From NCBI GenBank assembly GCA_022821065.1, contig JAJEEK010000008.1, positions 124,001-188,000 on the forward strand: DNA of 64,000 bases, read 5' to 3'. The notes under the pieces are model-generated. The model did no database searches. It was given only the letters and a program-made list of their open reading frames with translations, and was not told where the DNA came from. Numbering within the stretch: the first letter of the stretch is position 1; each line of letters begins with the position of its first letter. The position numbers and the translations under genes are program-made. The DNA comes from Candidatus Poribacteria bacterium (lineage in GTDB: Bacteria; Poribacteria; WGA-4E; WGA-3G). Positions 48,263 to 57,112 of this stretch are shown here, piece after piece.

Positions 48263-50388
48263 TGCATTTCTTTTATGTACGCCATGAAACGCTTCTGTTC
48301 ATCTGGATCTATATCTTCACTTCCCTTTAAAAATGTCCATGTACCGAAAAAGATTGCGTATGCTTCTTCTACAGGCGAAGCATTTTGCTGATTGATTTCA
48401 AGCGTCATCGCCATTTTGTTGGTTTGCTGGATTTCAGGTGTACTCCAATCTTGAATGGTAGTAATCGGTGTTTCATAAAGCGTCTTGTTGAATTGTTGGA
48501 GTATCCGTTTTAGGAAGGTCTCTGTCACCTGATTGCCACGGTAGTGTGCTGCGACAACAGATGCTTCTGCACTTTGAGGCACGTGATTGATTTGCAAATA
48601 ATATCCTTCATCGGCGATAGCGTTAATTGTTTCTATGCGTTTCTCTGTCGTCAATGCTTGTCCGGGAGTATAAATGTTGTAAACCTTCGCGCCAGCGAGT
48701 TCTAACAGCTCTTTTAAGGTGCGTATCAACTTTTCTGTAGCAGGTGTATCGGTTCGGGAATCGAGAATAATAACAGCCGATGCATAAGCACCACCGGCAA
48801 TCGGATGAAGCTTGGTGCGGACGACTGCTGCTTGGTTCGGGGCGATATTGACCTGACGTTTATTCCGATAGTAACCGACTTTAGAGATATGTAACGTTGT
48901 TTCGACAGGAATCTCCGAAGTAGGAACGGTTGTAATAAAGAAGTGTCCTTGTGCATCTGTGTGTGCGGTTAATCCGGTATCAGTGTGTAATTGTACCTCT
49001 GGCAGGGGTTCATTCGCCTCGGCATTCGCGATGTGTCCTTGTAGAATAGCAATATCGACATCTGCGAAACGAATTGTCAGCGATTCACGGGTTTCACCGT
49101 AAGAAACCTCCACGGTTGCTGGACCGGGTGTATCGGAGGCGGACAGATAGAAGTGTGCTGAGCTATTTTTCGAGGGTTGACGTGTCTCCATGAGTGTGCC
49201 GTTTGATGCTTGTGCGGAGATCGGTTCGTCGTCAGCGATCGGCATCCCGTCAGCGTCAAGAGCGGTCGCAGTGATACCGACATAACTGTTCCCGTCGGCT
49301 GGAAGGGTCTTTGTCCATGTGCTGAGGTATAGTTTTTCGGCAGGGGGTGCTACCTTAAACCATTGCGATGAAGGTAGACTGTGATTGCCGTAATAATTCA
49401 CCAGTTCCGTCTCGACGAAATGGATACCGTTTGAAAGCGGTTTTTCAATAGCAACAGTGATTATATCGGTATCGCGATCGTAGTGATGCGGGACGGTGAC
49501 ACCATCGACTTTAACGCGGATAGAATCGGTGAAGACCTGTTGGCGTTTGAGCATCCATGCGCCGCGTTCGTGTAGACCGTCCATCACGCGAATCTGGAGG
49601 TATGGTGTTTTTGTTTGAACGGCAGACGTGTGTTGCGGATGTATCAAAATCCCTTTTGGGAATCCCGCTGCGACGTAACGTGCGATTCCGAGAAGATAAC
49701 CGTAAGCCTCTTGTCTAAGATAGTTATCGTCTTGTAGCCTCGCCTCCTCCTCTGGGTTCGAGAGGAAAGATGCTTCACATAAAACAGCTGGACATTCCGT
49801 CAACCGCAAAACACCGAAACCGGAGGAGGTCACCAATTTATCCGAATAGAGACCTGTCGCTGGTGATCTCGGTAAACGTAGCGCGTCTGAGACCCCTTGT
49901 TGAATATACCGGGCGAGATCGAGGCTCTGACGCGAGTCGTCTGCATCACCATGATACCAAGTGGAGGTGTAATTCGTCTCTGGACTGTTATCAATACCGT
50001 TGTGGTGCAGCGAGATAAAGAAATCGGCACCACTTTCGTTGGCGATTTGACTTCGCCTTGCGAGGCTCACATAGGCATCATCAACACGGGTCATAACGAC
50101 AGTCGCACCGACGTTCTGTAACATATCGCGTAAATGAAATGCGACTTTTAGGTTGACTTCAGCCTCACGAACGCCTGTTGGGCCGCGTTTGTAATCAGGA
50201 ACGTGTGCTTGTCCACCGTGTCCTGGGTCGAGACAAATTTTGTAACCTTTAAGATGCCGGGTATAGGTAGGGAACTCGGTATGGCGTGGCATCTGTTGTT
50301 GGGAGATTTTTTGACGACTGGAACATCCGGCGAACAACAGAAAGACTGAGGCGATAACGGCGATTTTGTAAAAAAGGCGGGTTTGCAT
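48253..50388 (-). CDS. N-acetylmuramoyl-L-alanine amidase lipoprotein with a degenerate second amidase domain
   Basis: 711 residues. A lipobox (FAGC, Cys22) anchors it to a membrane. Residues 50-245 are an Amidase_3 domain: LDPGHGG (zinc His), GVREAEVNLKVAFHLRDML (zinc Glu), ISLHHNG (zinc His) and VLCEASFLSN (catalytic Glu). Ig-like stretches and a carboxypeptidase-regulatory-like domain (about 450-530) follow. The last ~170 residues look like a second Amidase_3 fold (GAKVYNIYT, YYLQINHVP, MTLEINQQN) with the zinc set lost. It would cut the bond between MurNAc and the stem peptide. It is beside a dipeptide-epimerase-like gene. Confidence 0.88.
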   Translation of the reverse strand: MQTRLFYKIAVIASVFLLFAGCSSRQKISQQQMPRHTEFPTYTRHLKGYKICLDPGHGGQAHVPDYKRGPTGVREAEVNLKVAFHLRDMLQNVGATVVMTRVDDAYVSLARRSQIANESGADFFISLHHNGIDNSPETNYTSTWYHGDADDSRQSLDLARYIQQGVSDALRLPRSPATGLYSDKLVTSSGFGVLRLTECPAVLCEASFLSNPEEEARLQDDNYLRQEAYGYLLGIARYVAAGFPKGILIHPQHTSAVQTKTPYLQIRVMDGLHERGAWMLKRQQVFTDSIRVKVDGVTVPHHYDRDTDIITVAIEKPLSNGIHFVETELVNYYGNHSLPSSQWFKVAPPAEKLYLSTWTKTLPADGNSYVGITATALDADGMPIADDEPISAQASNGTLMETRQPSKNSSAHFYLSASDTPGPATVEVSYGETRESLTIRFADVDIAILQGHIANAEANEPLPEVQLHTDTGLTAHTDAQGHFFITTVPTSEIPVETTLHISKVGYYRNKRQVNIAPNQAAVVRTKLHPIAGGAYASAVIILDSRTDTPATEKLIRTLKELLELAGAKVYNIYTPGQALTTEKRIETINAIADEGYYLQINHVPQSAEASVVAAHYRGNQVTETFLKRILQQFNKTLYETPITTIQDWSTPEIQQTNKMAMTLEINQQNASPVEEAYAIFFGTWTFLKGSEDIDPDEQKRFMAYIKEMQRS

Positions 50389-50401
50389 TTAAAATTCCAT
50401 A

Positions 50402-50446
50402 TTCTCTGTCCAGGGCTAAAGCAAGCAATTGCGCCTGAACAGAGAA
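50402..50446. terminator. Inverted repeat between the flotillin operon and the amidase gene
   Basis: TTCTCTGTCCAGG (50402-50414) faces its near-complement CCTGAACAGAGAA (to 50446) across an 18-base loop. It follows the last gene of the operon at 50484 and may end its transcript. Confidence 0.45.
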
Positions 50447-50483
50447 CGTACTTTAGAATGGATTGCGAATGTGCAGCTGAGGG

Positions 50484-50945
50484 TTATCGGTTATCGGTTT
50501 TCTGTCTATTTCGTCGTGATCTGGGACGTTCAAGGATCTCTTTGAGAACGATGCCTTGCCGAAACGCTTGTGGCGAAAAATTGAGGAGCGACGTAACCGG
50601 GACGGAGCGGATCCGAGCCGGGGACTCCACAGGTATTGGCGGCGGTTGCGGGCGCGTCGCCTCAATTGGCTGCGGCGGTTTTTCCGGTGCCGGTGGCTCC
50701 GGTTCTTCAGGAACTTCTGACACTGTCTCCGTTTCATCCTCTGTCATCATCTGCTCAAATTCGCTTGCGAACGGAAAATCTTCCATAAAAGGCGGCGGTG
50801 CTGTCTCACGATCTGCCTCAGCGAGTGTATTCTCCTCGGCTCGTCTTTCAGCGTTCTGCTGTGTCCGCCGTCGGCGTGAATTGCCTAAAACAACCGAGAG
50901 AATCACTATAATCAGTGGCACCAGTAGTTGGATGATACTCTCCAT
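50484..50945 (-). CDS. Membrane-anchored Pro-rich protein of the flotillin operon
   Basis: 153 residues. One membrane helix at the N-terminus (LLVPLIIVILSVVLG) is followed by a basic stretch RRRR, an acidic and Pro-rich middle (EEPEPPAPEKPPQPIE), and a C-terminal segment FRQGIVLKEILERPRSRR. I recall short proteins ending in a similar I-L-x-E-I-L-x-x-P motif downstream of floA in other bacteria, but I know no function. It begins 47 bases after the floA stop, so it is likely in the same operon. GGAGAAAC lies before the ATG. Confidence 0.7.
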   Translation of the reverse strand: MESIIQLLVPLIIVILSVVLGNSRRRRTQQNAERRAEENTLAEADRETAPPPFMEDFPFASEFEQMMTEDETETVSEVPEEPEPPAPEKPPQPIEATRPQPPPIPVESPARIRSVPVTSLLNFSPQAFRQGIVLKEILERPRSRRNRQKTDNR

Positions 50946-50992
50946 AAGTTTCTCCTTTAGGGGACTGTGCGATGGTCCCCTACGGGTGTCTG

Positions 50993-52033
50993 CTATGAAA
51001 GTCCGAGTGAATGTGATGAACGAGTCGTGTCTATCTCCTGTCCATCAGTGACGGGTGAAGCGATAGACTGGCGCATCTCTGTATCCGCGAGGATATTCCT
51101 GAGTTCATAATAATCCATAACGCTCATCCTTTCGGTGTTAAGCGTGTCCGCGATTGCAAGTGGCACTTCGGCGTCCGCCTCAATCAATTTGATCGTCATC
51201 TCTTCAACGAGTGCTTTATTTTCTTCTTCTTCGGCTTGTGCCCGGGCGCGTTGTTCTTCGGCTTTGGCACGTGCTATTTTGAGTTCAGCTTGTGCTTGGT
51301 CGGTCTGTAATTTGGCACCGACGTTTTCGCCAACGTTTATATCCGCTATATCAATGGATAGAATCTCGAAAGCGGTTCCAGAGGCTAAGCCCTTGGCAAG
51401 CACTGTCTCCGAGATGCGGACCGGATTCTCTAAAACAGCCTTGTGACTATCGGATGAACCGATGGTTGTGATGATCCCCTCGCCGACTCTTGCGCGGATC
51501 GTATCTTCTGTGGCACCACCGACGAGCCGGTCGATATCGGCTCTGACGGTAACGCGTGCCTTTACAATCAATTGGATACCGTCGCGTGCGACAGCGGTAA
51601 TGCCGTTGTTGGTACTTGCCTCGTTTTGACCCGGAATGTCGATGATCTCTGGGGTGACGCTGACCTGTACGGCTTGTAAGACATCCCGACCTGCGAGGTC
51701 GATAGCGGCGGCTTGTGCGAATCGGAGTTCAATGTTCGCCTTGTCTGCTGCGATAAGTGCAGCGACGACGCTTGCGACGCTTCCACCCGCGAGAAAGTGA
51801 GCTTCAAGATCGTCAAGCGAGAGCGTTAAGCCCGCCTTCGTTGCGTTAATCTGGGGTTCGACAATCGCGGCGGGGGGTACACGGCGCAAACGCATTGCGA
51901 CGAGATCAAAGATACCTACTTTCACACCTGCTGCGATAGCGGTAATCCACAGACCGATTGGGACGAGCCAACTGAGGACAAGTAGAAACAGTATCAGTAG
52001 GACAGCAATAATTGCGACAATTGTTGGTGTCAT
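50993..52033 (-). CDS. floA: Flotillin-like protein FloA (copy 2 in operon)
   Basis: 346 residues. A hairpin-like membrane region (about 5-37, [20 protein letters not shown]) is followed by the UPF0365/FloA region: [59 protein letters not shown], and [20 protein letters not shown]. The coiled-coil tail ([20 protein letters not shown]) is typical. FloA builds ordered membrane zones and scaffolds proteins, and is usually paired with NfeD. It is one of two adjacent floA copies, about 60 bases apart. Confidence 0.92.
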   Translation of the reverse strand: MTPTIVAIIAVLLILFLLVLSWLVPIGLWITAIAAGVKVGIFDLVAMRLRRVPPAAIVEPQINATKAGLTLSLDDLEAHFLAGGSVASVVAALIAADKANIELRFAQAAAIDLAGRDVLQAVQVSVTPEIIDIPGQNEASTNNGITAVARDGIQLIVKARVTVRADIDRLVGGATEDTIRARVGEGIITTIGSSDSHKAVLENPVRISETVLAKGLASGTAFEILSIDIADINVGENVGAKLQTDQAQAELKIARAKAEEQRARAQAEEEENKALVEEMTIKLIEADAEVPLAIADTLNTERMSVMDYYELRNILADTEMRQSIASPVTDGQEIDTTRSSHSLGLS

Positions 52034-52093
52034 AATTTATTTTTCTCCGTTGCGGTTAGGCGATTCTTCAATCGCGCGTATAGCAGCAGGCTA

Positions 52094-52993
52094 TTATTCA
52101 TTAATGTTTAGGTTGCCTTCACGGAATGCATTCGCGAGGGATCGTGGTACTTCGGCTTCAGCTTCCACTACCTTCGCACGCATTTCTTGAACGTTTGCAG
52201 TCATCTGCTGTTTTCGAGCGACTGCCATCGCGCGACGTTCTTCTGCTTTCGCTTGTGCGACGACGAGGTCTGCCTCGGCTTGCTCCGCTTGCAGTTCAGC
52301 ACCGATATTTTTTCCAACATTGACATCGGCGATGTCAATAGAGAGGATTTCAAAAGCGGTCCCAGCGTCGAGTCCACGGTCCAATACAGTTTTTGTGATG
52401 ATGTCTGGATTTTCGAGGACATCTTCGTAGGTTTCGGATGCGCCGATTGCGCTGATAATACCTTCGCCTACACGGGCAATGATTGTCTCTTCACCGGCAC
52501 CCCCGACGAGTCGATTAATGTTCGTCCGTACCGTAATGCGGACAGTTGTTATCAGTTCAACACCGTCTAAAGCGAGCGCACTGATGCGGGGTGTGGTAAT
52601 CACACGTGGATTAACGCTGACCTGAACCGCCTCAAACACATCACGTCCAGCCAAATCAATAGCAGATGACTGTTGAAAACTGAGTTCGATTCTTGCTTTA
52701 TCTGCTGCGATGAGCGCGCTAACGACATTCAAAACGTTCCCACCGGCGAGATAGTGTGCCTCTAATTCGGCGGTTACGGCTTTCAGACCCGCCTTGTGTG
52801 CACTGATTAAACCCTTCACAATGACATTTGGATTCACGCGCCTGAGACGCATCCCGACGAGATCAAGGATTCGGAGCGGTACCCCTGCAGCGACAGCGGC
52901 GATCCAGAGTCCAACAGGCACGATCCAAAAGAATATAATGACGAAAATTAGGATAACAAGGGCGATGCCCCCTGTAAATAGGTCCAATCCCAT
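52094..52993 (-). CDS. floA: Flotillin-like protein FloA (copy 1 in operon)
   Basis: 299 residues, the same family as the next gene: [60 protein letters not shown] and an [17 protein letters not shown] coiled-coil tail. It is shorter than copy 2 because the C-terminus ends after [13 protein letters not shown]. Two non-identical copies in a row suggest a hetero-oligomer or subfunction, not a recent duplication. AGGAGG precedes the ATG. Confidence 0.92.
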   Translation of the reverse strand: MGLDLFTGGIALVILIFVIIFFWIVPVGLWIAAVAAGVPLRILDLVGMRLRRVNPNVIVKGLISAHKAGLKAVTAELEAHYLAGGNVLNVVSALIAADKARIELSFQQSSAIDLAGRDVFEAVQVSVNPRVITTPRISALALDGVELITTVRITVRTNINRLVGGAGEETIIARVGEGIISAIGASETYEDVLENPDIITKTVLDRGLDAGTAFEILSIDIADVNVGKNIGAELQAEQAEADLVVAQAKAEERRAMAVARKQQMTANVQEMRAKVVEAEAEVPRSLANAFREGNLNINE

Positions 52994-53009
52994 TTATTTT
53001 CCTCCTACG

Positions 53010-53168
53010 AACAGTTGTTAGTTATCAGGGTACTGGTTAGCAGGACTCAGTTAAAATGGTATCTTGTGGTAGTAACAAGAAAGGTAACTGCTGCAAATAA
53101 TCTCTTAACTGAGAACTGAGTACTGAAAGATTTTTTCTCCGAAAAAACCGTACTGAAAACTGTTAACT
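53010..53168. repeat. Intergenic GTTATCAGG/AACTGAGAACTGAG repeat block
   Basis: The gap between the short NfeD gene and floA copy 1 holds stepped TTAGTTATCAGGGTACTGG, later TTAACTGAGAACTGAGTACTG, and GATTTTTTCTCCGAAAAAAC before CGTACTGAAAACTGTTAACT. It has the same [step]-[hairpin]-[step] plan as the blocks at 12862 and 41540. Confidence 0.6.
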
Positions 53169-53649
53169 ATTGTAAACTACGAACGACGACACGATTTCCT
53201 TCTACAAAAATTACTTCAATATCTGTCTCAGGCGCAACAAATTCGCCTTGTGTAACAATATCAACGCGATGTCCATTGATTAATGCGGCACCTGCGGGTC
53301 GCAAAGGTGTAAGTGTTTTCCCGGATTTCCCGACGAGGCTTACCAATTCCGAAGGCGGTGCTTGGAACCCGTCTTCCTTATTTTCAGTTGCATTCAAGAC
53401 GAATGTTTGAATGACAGGTGTTCTGCGGAGTAGCGATAGCGCGATTATTGCCGCCGGAATGACCAGTACCAACGTTATCCCTGTCGAAGTTAGGGCTGTC
53501 TGTAGATCGTATTCCGACCACGCGAAACCGAAACCTATCAGTATAAGTAGACAGCCCGGTATACCTGCGACCCCAAATCCTGGCAGAATCAACAGTTCAA
53601 TAAATAGGAGTAGAATCCCAAGGCTGATGAGAAAAATTAGAAACCACAT
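53167..53649 (-). CDS. Short NfeD-type membrane protein
   Basis: 160 residues. Two or three membrane segments (FLIFLISLGILLLFIELLIL; PGFGVAGIPGCLLILIGFGF; ITLVLVIPAAIIALSLL) and a C-terminal OB-fold-like NfeD domain (LVSLVGKSGKTLTPLRPAGA ... GHRVDIVTQGEFVAPETDIE). It lacks the protease domain. NfeD proteins pair with flotillins or stomatins. It sits between the long NfeD protease gene and floA copy 1. Confidence 0.88.
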   Translation of the reverse strand: MWFLIFLISLGILLLFIELLILPGFGVAGIPGCLLILIGFGFAWSEYDLQTALTSTGITLVLVIPAAIIALSLLRRTPVIQTFVLNATENKEDGFQAPPSELVSLVGKSGKTLTPLRPAGAALINGHRVDIVTQGEFVAPETDIEVIFVEGNRVVVRSLQ

Positions 53650-53685
53650 AGTTATACCCCCATACGTCGAGTGATCGAAACAGAA

Positions 53686-55203
53686 TTAAGAATCCTCAAC
53701 TGCCTCTACAAAGACTTTAGACCCTTCGACTTCGACGACTCTGATGTTCCTATTGGACGGGATGAAATCCCCGACGGTGACGACATCGACCCTTTTATCC
53801 TCGATTTTTGCTGTTCCAGCGGGGCGCAGCGGTGTCAAGGCGGTGCCAGATTTTCCGAGGTACGCCTGAAAATCTTCTGGGCTGGAAGAATGGTATCCCA
53901 TATCGGCATCCATCACGGTTGACAAAGCGAACCGTTGAAAAATCGGCGTTTCGGGTAGGAGGAATACAGCGAGGATCGCCAATCCCGAGGTCATAATCAC
54001 AGAGATCGAGAGCCATAAGACTGCGGTGCGTAAGTTGTAGGCACCATCGAAAACGAAGAAAACGCTGCCCAACATCATAATAATGCCCAAGATGCCAGCG
54101 ATACCGAAACCGGGGATGACAAACACCTCTAATGCGATGAGTGCGATTCCGAGCAGGAAAAGCAGAAAAGCCCATCCAGCGTCAATTCTGGTCAGCATGT
54201 GTCCGCCGAAGAAGAGCCCAACACAGAGGAGTCCGATGAGACCCGGAACACCGAAACCGGGGGATCGGATCTCTATGAAGATACCGAGAAGCCCTAAGGA
54301 GAGTAAGAGAGAGCTGATAAACGGGTTCGTGATAAAGAATACAATTCTATCGGCGAGTGTTGTCCTCACTTCTGTGACACTTGCATCGGCGAGGCTCATG
54401 AGACGGTTGACTTGTGAGACACCGTACTCGCGTTGTCGTTGCATGATGTCTTCTTCGGTCAGTGGTAGTTTGGTGCCAGCGACTTCAACGATCTCGTACT
54501 GTGCAAGTAATTCTGTGAGGGTCTCTGCTTGTGCGTCTGCGAACTCGTATTCGAGTGCCTGTTGGGTGGACAGCGTAAGCAGCTTCCCTTGGGCACAGAG
54601 AATCTCCATTTCTTCGCCTATTTCTTCACGCTCGGCGTATTCTTCGGGAAGGAGTTTGATGATTTGCCCGTCGTTGAGTTTGACGAGTACAAGTTCTTTA
54701 TCGACCATGGCCTCGGCGATATCGGGGTTACGATTTTCGCGTTCTGCGGTTGCGCGGATGGTTCCTTGGATATAGGAGATGGCTTTTTCACCGACTTCTT
54801 GCCCTTGAATATTAACGGGTGCGGAATCCCCGATGGTGCCGCCGGAAGTCATTACAATCTGATTACAAGCGATAGAGATCATCGCTCCGGCTGAGATTGC
54901 CTGTCGATTAACAAAAGCGATTGTCGGAATTTGTGTGTTTTGAATCGCGCGGATAATATTGACAGCGGCATCGACTCTGCCGCCGGGTGTATCCACATCA
55001 AAAACGATTGCATCCGCACCAGCTTGTTCTGCTAATTTAATGCCGTCACTGATATAGGCGTTGATACCGCTGCCGATCTCGTTGCGTATGTCAATCACGT
55101 ACACCAAGGCGTTATTGTCTTGGGCGGATAGATTGCCGCTTCCGAAAAAACATCCGAATGTTAAAATGAGGACATAACCGATCAGATTCATTTTGCGTCT
55201 CAT
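53686..55203 (-). CDS. NfeD family serine protease (ClpP-like, long form)
   Basis: 505 residues from the ATG at 55201-55203, with AGAGGTGATCTC before it. After a signal peptide comes a SppA/ClpP-fold domain (about 35-230): FDVDTPGGRVDAAVNII, RQAISAGAMISIACNQIVM with the nucleophile Ser and GTIGDSAPVN; the Lys partner is likely in EKAISYIQG. Four or five membrane segments follow (about 310-430), then a C-terminal NfeD OB-fold domain (YLGKSGTALTPLRPAGTAKI). Long NfeD proteins cut stomatin-like partners. It leads the operon NfeD, short NfeD, FloA, FloA, small protein. Confidence 0.92.
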   Translation of the reverse strand: MRRKMNLIGYVLILTFGCFFGSGNLSAQDNNALVYVIDIRNEIGSGINAYISDGIKLAEQAGADAIVFDVDTPGGRVDAAVNIIRAIQNTQIPTIAFVNRQAISAGAMISIACNQIVMTSGGTIGDSAPVNIQGQEVGEKAISYIQGTIRATAERENRNPDIAEAMVDKELVLVKLNDGQIIKLLPEEYAEREEIGEEMEILCAQGKLLTLSTQQALEYEFADAQAETLTELLAQYEIVEVAGTKLPLTEEDIMQRQREYGVSQVNRLMSLADASVTEVRTTLADRIVFFITNPFISSLLLSLGLLGIFIEIRSPGFGVPGLIGLLCVGLFFGGHMLTRIDAGWAFLLFLLGIALIALEVFVIPGFGIAGILGIIMMLGSVFFVFDGAYNLRTAVLWLSISVIMTSGLAILAVFLLPETPIFQRFALSTVMDADMGYHSSSPEDFQAYLGKSGTALTPLRPAGTAKIEDKRVDVVTVGDFIPSNRNIRVVEVEGSKVFVEAVEDS

Positions 55204-55330
55204 GAGATCACCTCTTCTCCACACCTCAGTTGGCACTCCAACGGCTACAGCAGCGGGAGTGTTCAAAAAATCCCTTCAATGTATTGCGTCTCTTTTCTTT
55301 TCCAACTCCGACTATCGTTATTATTGATAA

Positions 55331-55360
55331 TTATATCTTAAGGTGGTCTGATACGTCAAG
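55331..55360 (-). promoter_or_regulatory. Sigma-70-type promoter for the NfeD/flotillin operon
   Basis: On the minus strand TTGACG (55360-55355), an 18-base spacer, TATAAT (55336-55331), about 130 bases before the NfeD start. Confidence 0.65.
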
Positions 55361-55476
55361 AGGATTTGTCTTTTGGACCAGAATTGTTGAGTTTTCGGTT
55401 TTGGTCAATGAAGTCGAGAACCAGAAGTGATTCGGACAGATTTTATAGTGCCGTTTAAACGGGAGCCTCTGAACGC

Positions 55477-56040
55477 TTAGGTTGAAATCAACTCTTCACG
55501 GATCCAGGAGTGTAGGATATGGTTTAGGATTAAATGGACATCTTCAACGGGTCCATAGAGATTACTGTCTACGACGACGTTTATATCGCAAATTTCTGCC
55601 AGTGTGCCGCCGCCGAAGCCGCTCCATCCGACTGTTTTGCATCCGATTTCACTGGCGTATCGCATTGCGCGAATCACGTTCTCGGAGTTGCCGCTTGCGC
55701 TGATGCCGAGAACCAGATCGCCGGGGTTTACCAGGTTTTTCAGCTGCTCGATGAAGACATCTTCGTAAGAGACATCGTTGGACCATGCGGTCATCGTTGC
55801 GACATTGTCTGTCAAACTGATGACTCGAAAGCGAGGTTTTCCGGGGACACTTGTGCCTTTTCCCAAATCACAGGCGATGTGTGATGCTGTGGAAGCACTT
55901 CCGCCGTTACCGATTACAAAAATCTGTTTATCGGCATAATATGCCTCCATAATGGCATCTATGGAAGCCTTTACATCTGGCAGTGTAAGCCGCTCTAAAA
56001 CACCTTGAAGATGGGAAATATAGTTCTCAATTCTCTCCAT
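55477..56040 (-). CDS. gmhA: SIS-domain phosphoheptose isomerase
   Basis: 187 residues, the usual length for GmhA. The SIS fold shows VIGNGGSASTASHIACDL, SLTDNVATMTAWSND, VLGISASGNSENVIRA and the C-terminal VEDVHLILNHIL. GmhA turns sedoheptulose 7-phosphate into D-glycero-D-manno-heptose 7-phosphate for lipopolysaccharide cores. The zinc ligands expected in GmhA (His in ASHIACD, Glu and His in VEDVHL) are present. It lies next to a sugar-kinase operon. The start ATG is preceded by AAAGGAAACC. Confidence 0.88.
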   Translation of the reverse strand: MERIENYISHLQGVLERLTLPDVKASIDAIMEAYYADKQIFVIGNGGSASTASHIACDLGKGTSVPGKPRFRVISLTDNVATMTAWSNDVSYEDVFIEQLKNLVNPGDLVLGISASGNSENVIRAMRYASEIGCKTVGWSGFGGGTLAEICDINVVVDSNLYGPVEDVHLILNHILHSWIREELIST

Positions 56041-56085
56041 TTTGGTTTTTTGGTTTCCTTTCTGTATAGTTTTCAGAAAAAACGG

Positions 56086-56115
56086 CTGTCAGCAGTTAGC
56101 CGTCAGCACTCAGCA
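56086..56115. repeat. Intergenic GGCTGTCAGCAGTTAGCCGTCAGC repeat
   Basis: A short stepped repeat of the TCAGC/GTTAG type in the gap between the ROK kinase and gmhA genes. Confidence 0.4.
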
Positions 56116-56140
56116 AAAATATTACATCTGATTTTTAATT

Positions 56141-57112
56141 TTACACGACCAACGCGATAGCAGCGAGGTCCCCTAACGCCTCGCCTAATTGTGCGGATTC
56201 GATTTTGGCTGCCTGTGCGAGACGTGTCATTGCGAATTCTGCTACGGTTTTCCTGATGGGGTCAAGTAAAAGGTCCCCCGCAGCGATTGCGATTGTCCCC
56301 AACAAAACGATATCTGGATTCAGGATATTGACCAGATTTGCGATACCCCATCCCATATAATATGCGGTTTCGTCAACGAGTTGCAAAGCCAAGGCATCAC
56401 CGGTCCGCGCTGCTGCGAGTACGTGTTCCGATTTGACGGTTTCAATCCGTCCGTCAGCCAATTTTAGGAGTTCAAAAGTTGCTGTTTTCTCAGTTTCGAG
56501 TTGCTTTTGTATCGCTGCTTGTGCTCGGCGTGCAATAGCGGGGCCGGAACAGAGTGCTTCAAGACATCCGCGTTTACCACATCCACAGGGCGGTCCGTTG
56601 GGTAGCAGTATCTGATGCCCGACCTCACCAGCACTATCGTTGGCTCCGTGATATATTTCTCCATCGATAACGATGCCGCCACCGATTCCGGTGCTCATCG
56701 TCATATAGAGGAGCGCGTCGTACCCGCGTCCACCACCGAACCGGTACTCTGCAAGTGCGCTGGCGTTTGCATCGTTTTCGATGGTTACGGGTATATCAAA
56801 TTCAGATTCAAGTTTCGCTTTGAGCGGCAGCGCATCCCATCCGGGCAAATTTGGTGGTGAATAGACGACTCCGGTTTTGGTATCCAAGGGCCCGCCGCAG
56901 CTCACACCTATCGCTGAAATTGATTCCTGCGCTAAGCCTGCGAGCTCGACAGTCTCGCGGACCATATCAAAGAGCAATTGGAGTGCGTATTCTGGACCGC
57001 GTTCCGAGAGCGTCGGCTTCCGTACTTTGCTAAGGATGTGTCCAGTGCTATCGGCGACAACGGTGGCAAGTTTTGTGCCGCCGATGTCAATTCCGACGAC
57101 GTGTGTTTTCAT
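56141..57112 (-). CDS. ROK family sugar kinase
   Basis: 323 residues. The ATP site is VGIDIGGTKLATVV, the catalytic Asp is in TIENDANASALAEYRFGGG, and the zinc site is HQILLPNGPPCGCGKRGCLE. ROK enzymes phosphorylate glucose, N-acetylmannosamine or related sugars, and some members regulate transcription, but there is no helix-turn-helix here. Its ATG overlaps the stop of the FGGY kinase gene (ATGA, four bases), so the two are translationally coupled. Substrates are unknown. Confidence 0.92.
   Translation of the reverse strand: MKTHVVGIDIGGTKLATVVADSTGHILSKVRKPTLSERGPEYALQLLFDMVRETVELAGLAQESISAIGVSCGGPLDTKTGVVYSPPNLPGWDALPLKAKLESEFDIPVTIENDANASALAEYRFGGGRGYDALLYMTMSTGIGGGIVIDGEIYHGANDSAGEVGHQILLPNGPPCGCGKRGCLEALCSGPAIARRAQAAIQKQLETEKTATFELLKLADGRIETVKSEHVLAAARTGDALALQLVDETAYYMGWGIANLVNILNPDIVLLGTIAIAAGDLLLDPIRKTVAEFAMTRLAQAAKIESAQLGEALGDLAAIALVV

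Noticed and set aside
54083..54775. 230-codon plus-strand frame opposite the NfeD protease
   Set aside because: Antisense to a well-supported gene; no ribosome site or domain.
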